Positions 1 to 9,252 of a stretch of DNA of 64,000 nt are shown one piece after another. The stretch spans positions 3,057,659-3,121,658 of the forward strand of contig NZ_CP038033.1 in assembly GCF_004421105.1 (NCBI RefSeq), written 5' to 3'. Each line of letters begins with the position of its first letter. Position 1 is the first letter of the stretch. The notes under the pieces were generated by a model. That model was given only the letters and a program-made list of their open reading frames with translations. It was not told the origin of the DNA and did not search any database. A program made the position numbers and the translations under genes. Source of the stretch: Nitrosococcus wardiae. GTDB taxonomy: Bacteria > Pseudomonadota > Gammaproteobacteria > Nitrosococcales > Nitrosococcaceae.

Positions 1-1
1 G

Positions 2-550
2 GGGACACAATTGATACAGGCGAAAGGATTCCCCTATACTTTGGAAGACCTGCTTGGAGACTCGGAACAAGTAGCCCGTTATCGGAACGGCTGGTATATG
101 ACACTGCGGCTCAAATCCAGCATGTACCATCGCTTTCACGCCCCCTGCGACGGCCAAGTTCGGGAGGTCAACTATATTTCCGGCGATGTCTGGAATGTTA
201 ACCCGGTTGCACTGGAGTACATTGAACGACTCTATTGCAAAAATGAACGGGTGGTGATTCCCCTAGACACCACTGCCTTTGGCCAGGCCATCACCTTGGT
301 GCCTGTCGCCGCCATCCTGATCGCTAGCATGCACCTGAATTTTCTGGATGTCCTGCTTAACCTTAAATACCAAGGACCGAACCACATTCCCTGTGAAGCT
401 TCCTTTAAAAAAGGCGAGGAGATGGGATATTTTCATCAGGGCTCCACCATTATTGTTTTTTCGACTCCCCCCCTGAAACCCTGTACCTGGCTTCGACCAC
501 AAACCCAAGTACGGATGGGACAACCTCTGCTGGCATGGACAGAGATTTAA
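2..550 (+). CDS. psd: phosphatidylserine decarboxylase, 3' part (5' end outside window)
   Basis: This is the C-terminal part of the membrane-associated, pyruvoyl-dependent enzyme that converts phosphatidylserine to phosphatidylethanolamine. The open frame runs in from the left edge, so the true start is not visible; about 183 residues remain of a family that is usually near 290. The conserved YHRFHAPCDG segment and a Q-G-S-T self-cleavage site are present. The Gly codon is at 440-442 and the Ser codon at 443-445; the Ser would become the pyruvoyl group of the alpha chain. E. coli has LGST here, so the first residue differs. The gene lies about 100 bp upstream of glpK on the same strand, and both concern glycerol-phosphate lipid chemistry, though an operon is not proven. 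Confidence 0.88.
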   Translation, partial: GTQLIQAKGFPYTLEDLLGDSEQVARYRNGWYMTLRLKSSMYHRFHAPCDGQVREVNYISGDVWNVNPVALEYIERLYCKNERVVIPLDTTAFGQAITLVPVAAILIASMHLNFLDVLLNLKYQGPNHIPCEASFKKGEEMGYFHQGSTIIVFSTPPLKPCTWLRPQTQVRMGQPLLAWTEI

Positions 551-653
551 AACCAAGCAAAATCAATGAGGAGCATTTATACTTAGGAATCGAAGAGACC
601 AGGGAACGGCGTATCAAATTGGCGACCTTCTCCCAAGAAAAGAAGGTGATTTT

Positions 654-2195
654 ATGCCCATTAGGAGGGATATAAAAAGCAAAATGGCAACAAGTCATGT
701 ATTGTCTATCGATGCGGGCACTACCGGCATCACCATTTTGATTTTTGATCAGCAGGGGCGCATTCAGGGCCGAGCCTATTCAGAATTTACCCAGCATTAC
801 CCCCGGCCAGGATGGGTGGAACATGATCCTAACGAGATTTGGTCAGTCACCCAAAAAGTAGTCGCCGCCGCCTTGCAGGAAGCCCATCTAGAGCCCGCCA
901 ATCTGGCAGCGATCGGCATTACTAACCAGCGGGAAACGGTGGTGATGTGGGACCGAAGCACGGGAGAACCCGTGGCAAAAGCGATTGTCTGGCAAGATAG
1001 GCGCACCACCCCGCTCTGTGAAAAACTCAAAGCCAGGGGTCTGGAGGAGACCTTCCGGCACCGAACCGGGCTTGTTATCGACCCCTATTTCTCAGGCACT
1101 AAGGTCAAATGGCTTCTTGACCATGTGGATGGCCTCAGACAACGGGCAGAAGGCGGTGAGATCGCTTTTGGCACCATCGATTCCTGGCTCGTCTGGAAGC
1201 TCACAGGCGGCAAGAATCATATTACCGATTACTCCAACGCCAGTCGAACCCTACTTTATAACATCCACGACTTACAGTGGGATGAGGAAATCTTGCAACT
1301 GCTCCATATTCCCCCCGCCCTGTTGCCCCAAGTCAAACCCTCTTCTTATGTCTATGGGGAAACCATACCCCAAGCCCTTCTCGGAACCGGCGGCATTCCT
1401 ATTGCAGGAATTGCAGGGGATCAACAGGCTGCCCTCTTCGGCCAGGCCTGCTATGGGAAAGGGCTAGCTAAAAATACTTACGGGACTGGCTCCTTTGTGC
1501 TGATGAATACCGGTAAAGAGGCTATCTTAAGCCAGGAAAAGCTGCTGACCACCATCGCCTGGGGAATCGGCGATGAACCCGTTGAATATGCCTTAGAAGG
1601 CGCCATCTTTATCACGGGGGCGGGAATTCAGTGGTTGCGAGATGGCCTAGGGATCATCAACCACGCCTCAGAAACCGAGGACTTAGCCCGCTCAGTAGAA
1701 ACCAACGAGGGGGTCTACTTTGTGCCAGCTCTCGTCGGCCTTGGCGCCCCCCACTGGGATCCCTACGCCCGCGGTACCTTGCTGGGAATTACCCGCGGCA
1801 CCACTAAAGCCCATCTGGTGCGGGCAGTACTAGAAAGCATGGGTTACCAAACTCGGGATGTGGTCAAGGCCATGGAACGAGATTCGGCAATCCCGCTAAA
1901 AGTGCTACGCTGCGATGGGGGTGCCTCAATCAATCGCTTTCTGATGCAATTCCAGGCAGATATTCTCGGGGTAGCGGTAGAAGTTCCCAAGATTACAGAG
2001 ACCACCGCCTTGGGGGCGGCTTATTTAGCGGGACTGGCCACCGGATTCTGGCAGAGCCGTAAGGAACTGGATTCCCAATGGCAACTTGCCCACCGCTATG
2101 AGCCTACCCTATCTGAAACGGAACGCATGGGCCTCTACCACCAGTGGCAAAGAGCGGTGGAGCGAGCCAAAGGTTGGGCCCAGGAAAAAGAGTAG
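654..2195 (+). CDS. glpK: glycerol kinase
   Basis: A cytosolic FGGY-family kinase that phosphorylates glycerol to sn-glycerol 3-phosphate. Visible family features are the N-terminal phosphate-binding DAGTTG loop, [22 protein letters not shown], and late in the protein CDGG(A)S followed by the ETTALGAA signature. Length 513 matches the family. Two starts are possible. ATG 654 has AAGGTGA about four bases upstream. ATG 684 gives an N-terminus closer to known GlpK proteins but its AGGAGG is about 15 bases away. I chose 654. The gene is followed 8 bp later by glpD, so the pair forms a two-step route from glycerol to dihydroxyacetone phosphate. No glycerol facilitator gene is present in the window. 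Confidence 0.95.
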   Translation: MPIRRDIKSKMATSHVLSIDAGTTGITILIFDQQGRIQGRAYSEFTQHYPRPGWVEHDPNEIWSVTQKVVAAALQEAHLEPANLAAIGITNQRETVVMWDRSTGEPVAKAIVWQDRRTTPLCEKLKARGLEETFRHRTGLVIDPYFSGTKVKWLLDHVDGLRQRAEGGEIAFGTIDSWLVWKLTGGKNHITDYSNASRTLLYNIHDLQWDEEILQLLHIPPALLPQVKPSSYVYGETIPQALLGTGGIPIAGIAGDQQAALFGQACYGKGLAKNTYGTGSFVLMNTGKEAILSQEKLLTTIAWGIGDEPVEYALEGAIFITGAGIQWLRDGLGIINHASETEDLARSVETNEGVYFVPALVGLGAPHWDPYARGTLLGITRGTTKAHLVRAVLESMGYQTRDVVKAMERDSAIPLKVLRCDGGASINRFLMQFQADILGVAVEVPKITETTALGAAYLAGLATGFWQSRKELDSQWQLAHRYEPTLSETERMGLYHQWQRAVERAKGWAQEKE

Positions 2196-2203
2196 CTTAG
2201 CTC

Positions 2204-3802
2204 ATGCAACTGCGAGAGCGCAACCTAGGAAAGCTGTCTCACACCACTTATGATGTTTTGATCATCGGCGGAGGGATTAACGGTGCGGTCTCTGCGGCGG
2301 CTCTTGCCGGCAGAGGCGCTAAAGTCGCCTTAATTGACAAGGGAGATTTTGCAGGTTTTACCAGCCAGCATTCCTCTAATCTCATTTGGGGTGGAATCAA
2401 ATATTTGGAAACTTACGATTTCCGGCTAGTTTGGAAACTGTGCCAGTCTAGAAATCAATTAATGAAGAATTATCCCTCCACCGTCAAAGAAATCCGTTTT
2501 TTTACAACGGTTCCCCAAGACTTTCGATACCCTCGCTTACTCCTGTGGCTAGGTGCTTGGCTCTATTGGTTGATGGGCAAGGGATTTACCCAACTTCCCC
2601 GCCTCCTGTCGCGGAATGATATAAAAAAAGAAGAAGACATTATCAATACAGAAAATAGTCAAGGAGGTTTCGAGTATTCCGATGCCTACTTACATGACAA
2701 TGATGCCCGATTTGTCTTTAATTTTATCCGTTCCGCCTTAAACTGTGGCTGTATCGCCGCCAATTATGTGGAATCCCTAGGGGCCCAAAGAGGAACCGAT
2801 AAGGTATGGAGAACCCAGGCTAGGGATCATATGAATGGTAAAGAATTCGAAATTAAGTCTAAAGTCCTGCTCAATGCCGCGGGCCCCTTTGTGGACCAAC
2901 ATAACCAGCTGACCGGCCAAAAAACGCCCCATCAACATGTCTTCTCTAAAGGGGTGCATTTAATCGTCGACAGACTCACCCCTCATCAGCGGGTACTTGC
3001 CTTTTTTGCCAGTGACGGACGCTTATTTTTTGCCATTCCCATGGGTGTAAAAACCTGTATCGGAACGACCGACACCCCAGTAAAAGATCCTACTACCACC
3101 GTCACTGCGGAAAATCGCCAATTTATTCTTGATAATATTAATAAACTGCTTACCCTCAAGGAGCCCTTGAAAACGGAAGATATCATCGCCGCGCGCTGTG
3201 GAGTTAGGCCTCTAGTCGTCAAAACAGGCACCTCGGGAAAAAGAGATTGGTTGGAGCTTTCCCGTAAACACGAGATTGATGTCAATTGGGAAAGCGACCA
3301 TATCAGCATCTTTGGGGGAAAGCTGACAGATTGCCTCAATGTGGGAGAAGAAATTTGCGAGTTAGTGCAGGCTCTAGGAGTCATCCTTCCCCATCCCCAA
3401 TACTCCTGGTTTGGTGAACCACCGGAAGCCATAAAAAAAGCATTTTTGCATCAGGCCGAATTAATGGATTTAGACGGCTACACTCCACCAAATTCGACGG
3501 AAAAACTGACCTGCCGCCTCTGGCGAAGATACGGATCAGAGGCGATTAACCTATTAGAAATGATCCGGACCGATCCTCAACAAGCTGAAGTTCTCATTGA
3601 AGGAACAGAATATCTCCGCTGCGAACTGCAACTGGCAGCGCGAAGAGAAATGATTGTCAGACTAGAAGATTTTCTACGCAGACGCTCTAAAATCGCCTTA
3701 ATTATACGGCAGCAAGAACTTAAGAGGTCAGCAGGAGTGAGGGAGGCTTGTGAGACCCTGTTTGGTCAACAAGCTAAGGAAAAATTTGCTGAGTATTTTT
3801 AG
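2204..3802 (+). CDS. glpD: FAD-dependent glycerol-3-phosphate dehydrogenase
   Basis: A membrane-associated flavoprotein that oxidises sn-glycerol 3-phosphate to dihydroxyacetone phosphate and passes electrons to quinone. The N-terminal dinucleotide-binding motif IIGGGINGA lies at about residues 20-28, followed by the SSNLIWGGIKYLE segment typical of GlpD/GlpA. CIGTTDTP and the GGKLTDCLNVGE region in the C-terminal half also fit. At 532 residues it is a little longer than E. coli GlpD (501). It starts 8 bp after glpK without a clear Shine-Dalgarno sequence, which suggests translational coupling. No GlpB/GlpC partners follow, so the aerobic GlpD type is preferred over anaerobic GlpA. Confidence 0.93.
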   Translation: MQLRERNLGKLSHTTYDVLIIGGGINGAVSAAALAGRGAKVALIDKGDFAGFTSQHSSNLIWGGIKYLETYDFRLVWKLCQSRNQLMKNYPSTVKEIRFFTTVPQDFRYPRLLLWLGAWLYWLMGKGFTQLPRLLSRNDIKKEEDIINTENSQGGFEYSDAYLHDNDARFVFNFIRSALNCGCIAANYVESLGAQRGTDKVWRTQARDHMNGKEFEIKSKVLLNAAGPFVDQHNQLTGQKTPHQHVFSKGVHLIVDRLTPHQRVLAFFASDGRLFFAIPMGVKTCIGTTDTPVKDPTTTVTAENRQFILDNINKLLTLKEPLKTEDIIAARCGVRPLVVKTGTSGKRDWLELSRKHEIDVNWESDHISIFGGKLTDCLNVGEEICELVQALGVILPHPQYSWFGEPPEAIKKAFLHQAELMDLDGYTPPNSTEKLTCRLWRRYGSEAINLLEMIRTDPQQAEVLIEGTEYLRCELQLAARREMIVRLEDFLRRRSKIALIIRQQELKRSAGVREACETLFGQQAKEKFAEYF

Positions 3803-3850
3803 GGAAATTAAATCTGTAGTAATAATTGACCAAGAAATCGCTCTAGCCTA

Positions 3851-3879
3851 TTGAAACCTCCGCCATAGTGTTCTAGATA
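3851..3879 (+). promoter_or_regulatory. candidate promoter for hsp20
   Basis: TTGAAA at 3851-3856 and TAGATA at 3874-3879 are separated by 17 bp, which fits a sigma-70-like promoter about 65 bp upstream of the hsp20 start. I looked for a sigma-32 heat-shock pattern (CTTGAAA ... CCCCAT) and did not find a convincing -10 half. Confidence 0.35.
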
Positions 3880-3942
3880 ATATTAAGGATTATATTTTTC
3901 CTTGGCCAGCCTTCACTTAGAAGAAATTAAGGAGCGTTAGCA

Positions 3943-4458
3943 ATGCCGAAAGAAAGCGGAAAACCAACATCAGAGACGGGGAAAGAAATAGAAAAGCAGA
4001 GGGTGGAACCTACCCGCATGCTCTCACCCTTTGAAGAAATGGAACGGTGGTTCGAAAGTGCCTTTCCCCGGGGTTGGATGCGCCCTTTTCAACGGGAACG
4101 GCCGATGTGGGGTGAACTCACCTGGCCCCCTGAAGGCAGAATCCCCCGAGTGGATGTGGTCGATCGGGATGAAGAGGTGGTTGTCCGCGCCGAACTGCCG
4201 GGAGTAGAAAAAAAAGACCTAGATATCTCAGTTACCGATAATACGGTCACTATTAAAGCCACCACGAGTACTGAAGAAAAAGAAGAAAAAGGAGATTATT
4301 ATCGCCACGAGATATCCCGTGGCAGCTTTGCCCGCACCGTTACTTTACCCAGTGATGTGGAAAGTGAGAAAGGGAAAGCCTCTTTCAAAGAAGGTATCTT
4401 GGAGCTCACCTTGCCCAAGGTAAAAAAATCAAAACGGCGTCGCATCAAAGTCGAATAA
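3943..4458 (+). CDS. Hsp20/alpha-crystallin small heat shock protein
   Basis: An ATP-independent holdase that binds unfolding proteins in the cytosol and assembles into oligomers. The alpha-crystallin domain spans roughly residues 65-160, with VDVVDRDEEVVVRAELPGVEKKD at its start and the diagnostic KEGILELTLPK near the end. The last residues are a basic KKSKRRRIKVE tail. The N-terminus is charged and carries a WFESAFPRGW segment. An AAGGAGCG ribosome site precedes the ATG. The gene is convergent with the glycine-rich protein gene at 4597-5106. A decayed second copy lies at 5228-5494, so hsp20 and its convergent neighbour were duplicated together. Confidence 0.94.
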   Translation: MPKESGKPTSETGKEIEKQRVEPTRMLSPFEEMERWFESAFPRGWMRPFQRERPMWGELTWPPEGRIPRVDVVDRDEEVVVRAELPGVEKKDLDISVTDNTVTIKATTSTEEKEEKGDYYRHEISRGSFARTVTLPSDVESEKGKASFKEGILELTLPKVKKSKRRRIKVE

Positions 4459-4478
4459 AGTACGGCCTTACAATATTC

Positions 4479-4529
4479 CGGTGCATAGCGGCAAAACTGC
4501 CACGGCAGAGTAACGCCGCCTATGCACCG
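4479..4529. repeat. nested inverted repeat between hsp20 and its convergent neighbour
   Basis: Outer arms CGGTGCATAGCGGC (4479-4492) and GCCGCCTATGCACCG (4515-4529) are complementary apart from one bulged base. An inner CTGCC/GGCAG stem lies in the loop. No T-run follows on either strand, so it is not a typical Rho-independent terminator. It could be a REP-like palindromic element or a transcript-end structure for both convergent genes. No matching element occurs between the duplicated copies downstream. Confidence 0.6.
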
Positions 4530-4596
4530 AAGTTTATGATCACAAGCACACCACGCCCCATTAATTTTTTATTCGACCCTCTAAACAGTAACGCCT

Positions 4597-5106
4597 TTAG
4601 GGAAATGCCGGAATGGTAGGTTCGGTCCCACTAATTTCTGCTTCCGGATGATGCTTCTTCACCAACTCATCAATTTCATCAACCCGAGCTTTGGGAACAT
4701 CCACCATCATCAGAAGTTCTCCTTGTTCGATGGCTTTCTCAAATTGCTTAATCTGCGAATTGGGCGCATCTGAGCCAATCATGGAGGAAAACCATGCCCC
4801 AAAACCGGCGCCTGCAAGACTCATCGCTAATATGGCACCCCCACCAAGGATAATTTCTGCCGGCGGAAAAGTGACAGCCACCAATCCTGCCAAAACACCG
4901 GTAGCGCCGCCTACCGCAACTCCTCTCTCAAGTGCTGGAATAAAATCGCTTTTTTGCATCAATCCCGCTTCTGGAAGATCTTCCAGGGGAATTCCCTCCT
5001 TGGCAAGGATATGGATATGCCGCTCTTCCACCCGGGCCAACAACAGCTCGTTGACAATTTTGCGAGCATTTTTAACATCAGGTATCAAGAAATAAAGTCT
5101 TCTCAT
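4597..5106 (-). CDS. conserved protein with glycine-rich hydrophobic core (DUF1269-like), copy A
   Basis: I do not know a biochemical function. The 169-residue protein has an N-terminal MRRLYFLIPD strand and helix resembling the start of general-stress and DUF1269-type proteins. A long Gly/Ala-rich hydrophobic stretch follows at about residues 62-112, able to form two membrane-inserted helices. The C-terminal domain contains GELLMMVDVP and ends in TEPTIPAFP. It is convergent with hsp20. A paralogue of identical length at 5492-6001 shares roughly four in five residues, so the two arose by a recent tandem duplication. Association with hsp20 suggests a stress role, which is inference only. Confidence 0.8.
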   Translation of the reverse strand: MRRLYFLIPDVKNARKIVNELLLARVEERHIHILAKEGIPLEDLPEAGLMQKSDFIPALERGVAVGGATGVLAGLVAVTFPPAEIILGGGAILAMSLAGAGFGAWFSSMIGSDAPNSQIKQFEKAIEQGELLMMVDVPKARVDEIDELVKKHHPEAEISGTEPTIPAFP

Positions 5107-5227
5107 GTTCTTTTCCCTCTTTGCTGCATCTGCATGTAGGCTTCTGAACGAAGCACTTGTTTTACTCTATGTTGTATAGTAAAAACTTCGCTTAATTTCG
5201 AGCTTAACTTTTCAGCTCTATTGAACT

Positions 5228-5494
5228 CCTAACGAAAAAGGAAGCAGCGCAAGGAGTTGAATCTGCCCCTGTGCTTTCGCCGTTTAAAGAGCAAATCCAG
5301 CACTTTATTACCATCCCACTGGGTTTGAACCAGCAGGCAGTACTCTATTCAATTAGAGGGTGGGCTTCAAAGTCCGTTCCCCGGGACTGGACTCATCCCT
5401 TTTAACGGGAAAGACCAGCCGGGGTTGAATTGACAGGAACTTCTGAAATGGGGTTTCTTCCTATGAGGGTAGGAAAGAAAGAACTTGGAGATTA
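5228..5494 (+). pseudogene. decayed second copy of hsp20
   Basis: No open frame survives, but the DNA aligns to the intact hsp20. Bases about 5233-5292 match the region encoding the charged N-terminus and LSPFEEM. After an unrelated insertion of about 60 bp, bases 5360-5436 match the segment encoding WFESAFPRGWMRPFQRERPMWGEL; shared words include TTCCCCGGG and AACGGGAA. A short AAAGAA...CTTGGAG match near 5475-5490 corresponds to the KEGILE region. Most of the alpha-crystallin domain is deleted and frameshifts are evident. The relic is oriented towards the second glycine-rich gene exactly as hsp20 is to the first. Confidence 0.75.
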
Positions 5495-6001
5495 GGGAAA
5501 TGCCGGAATAGTAGGTTCAGTCCCATTAATTTCTGCCTCGGGATGATGTTTTTTCACCAATTCACCAATTTCATCAATCCGATCTTTGGGGACATCTACC
5601 ATCATCAGGAGTTCTCCCTTTTCAATGGCTTCCTCATATTGCTTAATTTGCGTATTAGGGACATCTGAGCCAATCATGGAGGAAAACCATGCTCCAAAAC
5701 CGGCACCCGCAAGGCCCGTCGCTAATATAGCTCCGCCACCCAGGGCAAGCCCTGCCGGCGGAAAGGTGACAGCGACTATTCCCGCCAAAACACCGGTGGC
5801 GCCACCTACCGCAATGCCCCTCTCCAGGGCTGGGACAAAATCACTTTTTTGCGCGAGTCCCGCCTCCGGAAGATCTTCCATAGGGGTTCCTTCCTTGGCA
5901 ATAATATGGATATGCCGCTCTTCTACCCGAGCCAACAACAGCTCATTAACTATGGCTTTGGCACTGCCAACATTAGGTACCATAAAATAGAGTCTTCTCA
6001 T
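5492..6001 (-). CDS. conserved protein with glycine-rich hydrophobic core (DUF1269-like), copy B
   Basis: This is a paralogue of the protein at 4597-5106, with the same 169-residue length and the same domain layout. Differences cluster in the first 16 residues and around the Gly/Ala-rich core (residues 83-96); MRRLYF, NELLLARVEERHIHI and GAWFSSMIGSD are unchanged. The reading frame is intact and the substitutions are mostly conservative, so the protein is probably still under selection although its neighbouring hsp20 copy is dead. Function is unknown. Confidence 0.8.
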   Translation of the reverse strand: MRRLYFMVPNVGSAKAIVNELLLARVEERHIHIIAKEGTPMEDLPEAGLAQKSDFVPALERGIAVGGATGVLAGIVAVTFPPAGLALGGGAILATGLAGAGFGAWFSSMIGSDVPNTQIKQYEEAIEKGELLMMVDVPKDRIDEIGELVKKHHPEAEINGTEPTIPAFP

Positions 6002-6323
6002 ATCTTTTTTTCCTCTCTGCTACGTCTTCTGCACATCGACCTTTACATACAGCATGTACTCGATGATACGGGTTTGACAAACTTGTGCAGTTTTGAGCTT
6101 AATTTTCCCCTTCATCACAGCAAGGTATTGTGACTTCGCTATTTCTCAGGAATATTCGTTGAAGTTTAGCACGTGATCTTCCAAAAGATCTTTGGCGAAG
6201 AGTACAGCGAAAATCCTCTTGCTCTGCCCTTAGTGCTCTTTCTGCAACACCAAAGTCTGATCTCGCACCTGTTATAAAGCTGCGACCTAGGAAATTTTTC
6301 ATAATTTAATTATAGTAGGGTCA
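6002..6323. other. intergenic region without recognisable gene
   Basis: The part next to 6001 resembles the upstream region of copy A and belongs to the duplicated unit. A 67-codon minus-strand frame (6099-6302) resembles nothing I know and I do not call it. No terminator or clear promoter was found. Confidence 0.4.
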
Positions 6324-6673
6324 ATGCAAGTTCTCAAAAACTTGGACCCACTTAGCATGGCAAAGCAAGCTATCCTGATGGAGAAAGATAGCGCTTCATT
6401 GCTGCCCTGGCATGGCTTGGGGCTCGCTATCGGCGTCGGTACTGGGCGCTTCGCCGCCCCGCTAAGGGTCCAGGTTGGCATCGACCCGGCACATAAGGTA
6501 CAGGCCTATGCGACCAAAAGAGGCATTTCCTCTGCACAGGCCATCGCCGAAGCTCTCCCCTTTACGAATAACAGCTTCGACTGCCAGAGATCCGCAAGAT
6601 CAAAGCCTTGCGCGCTGGTCATGGCGAGGGGGCTTTCATGATGGTCAAGGCATGCCGCTCCTTGTCCATCTAG
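6324..6673 (+). pseudogene. SAM-dependent methyltransferase relic (internal deletion and frameshift)
   Basis: The first frame carries a class I methyltransferase core: motif I reads AIGVGTGRFAAPL, then VGIDPA, then AEALPFTNNSFD. Directly after that Asp the sequence jumps to a different frame that reads EIRKIKALRAGHGEGAFMMVK and ends at the TAG at 6671. This looks like the C-terminal end of the same family. The middle of the protein, about 100 residues, is missing. The original reaction cannot be told. The relic sits just upstream of the intact ZIP transporter gene. Confidence 0.7.
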
Positions 6674-6730
6674 AATGGGGTTTGCTCACTGTTCTGCTTA
6701 CAATCGCTAAGGTACCCTGGAGCAAATAAC

Positions 6731-7465
6731 ATGGAAAACACATTCTGGGTGGCATTGGCAGCTAGTTCCTTGGCAGCACTGGTGACGGCGATGGGTATCT
6801 ACACTATTCGCCACTTTGAGGCCTGGGGCCGAAAATATAGCATCTACTTCGTTTGCTTCGCCGCTGGCGTGCTGATTTCCGTATCCTTTTTGCACATCAT
6901 CCCGAAGTCCTTCGAGATGAATGTCAATGCCCCTGTGTACTTACTAGTGGGATTTGTTCTGCTGCATCTGCTCAGCCGATTTATCACCGCTTTTGTCTGT
7001 GAGCAGAATCCGAATTCCCGTTACAGTATCGGACTGATCCCCATGTTTGGTATTGGTTTCCATTCATTTATTGACGGGTTCATGTACTCCATCACGTTTA
7101 CTGTCAGCATCTTTACTGGAGCACTGGCCGCCACCGGCATGGTACTCCATGAATTTCCTGAAGGAATCATCACCTACTTGCTGCTTTTACGCGGGGGATT
7201 TAGCGAAAAAACATCTTTGATCCTGGCCTTTCTCGCCGCCTCACTGACCACGCCTCTAGGTACGCTGATTTCTTATCCCTACATTAGCCAGATTAATAAA
7301 CCATTACTGGGAGCCTTACTGTCCTTGTCGGCAGGGGTGCTCATCTATGTGGGCGCTACCCATCTGCTGCCCCAGGCGGAAAATGAAAAGGAGCATCGAA
7401 ATTACAGCCTGTTAGCCTTCGGTGCTGACATCCTGGTGGCCATCCTCATCGTGCTATCCAAGTGA
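6731..7465 (+). CDS. ZIP-family divalent metal transporter
   Basis: A polytopic inner-membrane protein of the ZIP (ZRT/IRT-like) family, expected to import zinc or related divalent metals. About eight hydrophobic segments are visible. The metal-site signatures in the fourth and fifth helices are HSFIDG (about residue 110) and HEFPEG (about residue 140). Between them is a stretch rich in Thr, Ser and Gly. Length 244 is usual for bacterial members. The gene appears to stand alone between a methyltransferase relic and a convergent glycerophosphodiesterase gene. Metal specificity cannot be read from the sequence. Confidence 0.9.
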   Translation: MENTFWVALAASSLAALVTAMGIYTIRHFEAWGRKYSIYFVCFAAGVLISVSFLHIIPKSFEMNVNAPVYLLVGFVLLHLLSRFITAFVCEQNPNSRYSIGLIPMFGIGFHSFIDGFMYSITFTVSIFTGALAATGMVLHEFPEGIITYLLLLRGGFSEKTSLILAFLAASLTTPLGTLISYPYISQINKPLLGALLSLSAGVLIYVGATHLLPQAENEKEHRNYSLLAFGADILVAILIVLSK

Positions 7466-7636
7466 TACCTTTTTAGAAAGGGTGATGTCCGTGGACGGTG
7501 GGTCCAGCTAGAGGGTTCCTCCCCACAACTTGGTCCAGGTGGGAGAGAGGGAAGGAAGGGTCTCCCGTCCCTAGCCCAGAGGACAGACGGGCCTCTCATG
7601 ATAACTTTCAAGCACCCGCCTGCCCTTTAGCTGGAG

Positions 7637-8941
7637 TTATCTTAAGCCCATACAATTGGCATAGTAGGTCACCGTCGCGGGCCAATCGGAAAACATGCCC
7701 AGGATACCCACATCTTTCGCCAGGATATCAAGCACTTCCAGCATGTCGCCATCATTGTTGATGGCATCGGTAATGGTCTGGTAGTACCAACCGCCGCCGT
7801 CCTTGAGCAGAACGGAGCGCTCCATCGTCCAGGTGATAATGTCAAGACCAGCGGCTCTGGCATTCAAGGCATACTCCGAGGGCACAATCTCATTATTCTC
7901 ATTAAGTTCCGACAGTGCCCACATGGGGGGCGCGATAATTCTCACCCCCTGGGCAACAAGGCTCTCCATGGCAGCCAGGGAGGAGTCCAGCTCGCTAACG
8001 GAGTTGGCGTCATCAAGAAGCACCGCCTGCCTGCCGAAGGCGGGCTCATTGTTAATCCAATAGAGCACATCATCGAGATTGAAAGACTGAGGATACACTT
8101 TCCTCGCCCGAACACCTGCCTCATGGTACTCATCAATCAACTGCTGGGCATAATCCTCCTGGGTATAATCGCCTTCAAAAGGCATATTAACAGCGGGCGT
8201 TTTAAGCTCAGGGGTAAACTTCACGCCCAATGTCTTAAAGAGCTCAATGCTCTCTGCATGACTGAGTAAAGTACCCTTGGTGGAGTACAGATCGGTACGC
8301 CAGCTTGGAGTGGTGTTCATATACTCTTCGACGGTAGTGGCGTTGGGGTTGAAAGCATCCATCTTACCCTGAAGGGTCTTGAACTCCTCTAGGGTAATAT
8401 CGCTGGTGCAGCATTTGGCCAAAGCCGGTGCAATAGTTTCGCCGGTAAAAGGGTCGATCTCAGCGGGAGTAAAGGGTACAGAGCACTTAGCAGCCAGGTC
8501 GGTGGCAAGGATATGGGTGGTGGTATGCAAATCGCATTGGGAGTGACGGCATACCAACTCTCTATCCTTGGTGAAGGTGACATCGCACTCTAGGATACCG
8601 GCCCCCATGCGGGCGGCTGCTTCGTAGGACTCCTTGGTGTGTTCGGGGAACTGCAGGGGGGCGCCCCGGTGGCCGATGGAAAAATCGGTCTGGTAGAAGG
8701 GACCTTGGGCACACGCTTGAAGGGCCTTCTTGAGCTCGCCCTTCTCCATGTCTTCCACGAGATAGAATGGCCGGGGACCAAGCTGCACAGGTTGGCCCCT
8801 TTTTTTATTGGCGAACAGCTTTTCCTGCTTATCTTTTCCCCACTTATGGTCTTCATAACTTCCCAAACCGTCGGCAGGGGTAAGGGCGGATAATGCTGCA
8901 AAGATAATGGTAATCATAAGTATAGAGCTATTTAGGCGCAT
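7637..8941 (-). CDS. exported glycerophosphodiester phosphodiesterase
   Basis: Hydrolyses glycerophosphodiesters to sn-glycerol 3-phosphate and an alcohol; a signal peptide places it in the periplasm. I set the start at 8941 because GGAGG stands just upstream and the protein then begins [10 protein letters not shown] with an export signal ending near ALTPADG. The catalytic signature IGHRGAP...PEHT is followed by [20 protein letters not shown], which supplies the Glu/Asp metal ligands and the second catalytic His. At 434 residues it resembles the longer GlpQ-like periplasmic enzymes. Its product could feed glpD after uptake, but no GlpT transporter gene is present in the window. Confidence 0.9.
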   Translation of the reverse strand: MRLNSSILMITIIFAALSALTPADGLGSYEDHKWGKDKQEKLFANKKRGQPVQLGPRPFYLVEDMEKGELKKALQACAQGPFYQTDFSIGHRGAPLQFPEHTKESYEAAARMGAGILECDVTFTKDRELVCRHSQCDLHTTTHILATDLAAKCSVPFTPAEIDPFTGETIAPALAKCCTSDITLEEFKTLQGKMDAFNPNATTVEEYMNTTPSWRTDLYSTKGTLLSHAESIELFKTLGVKFTPELKTPAVNMPFEGDYTQEDYAQQLIDEYHEAGVRARKVYPQSFNLDDVLYWINNEPAFGRQAVLLDDANSVSELDSSLAAMESLVAQGVRIIAPPMWALSELNENNEIVPSEYALNARAAGLDIITWTMERSVLLKDGGGWYYQTITDAINNDGDMLEVLDILAKDVGILGMFSDWPATVTYYANCMGLR

Positions 8942-9252
8942 TAGATCCTCCAGTTCTTTATCATAAAGAGGGTTCAGGCGGGATCGAAAAGGATCCAACG
9001 CGCCACACTACTGAGGTTTTATGTCTGTTAAATGGCAGTATTGTTAAGGGCTAATGAAAAGCCAATAATAGACGTTGCCCTATCGCCGCCCGGCCAAAGC
9101 TAATAAGGTGCTCATAGCCCCTGATTCTCTCCCTACAATTCTCTATAATATATAAAGCTCAAACACAGTGCAGTGGGGAATAGGCCCACCGCTATTTCCC
9201 CTTCACCGGATGCAGAAGAGATAGGTACTTAATCCGTTAGGTCATTTTATTC
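8942..9252. other. divergent intergenic region with a hairpin in the DUF454 leader
   Basis: TATAAT occurs at 9144-9149 without a convincing -35. A near-perfect inverted repeat (GGGGAATAG ... CTATTTCCCC, 9175-9201) lies about 50 bp upstream of the gene at 9253 and would form a stem in its leader. No coding sequence is recognised. Confidence 0.4.

Noticed and set aside
3841-3900. sigma-32 heat-shock promoter before hsp20
   Set aside because: TTGAAA is present but no CCCCAT-like -10 is found at the right distance; a sigma-70-like pair fits better.
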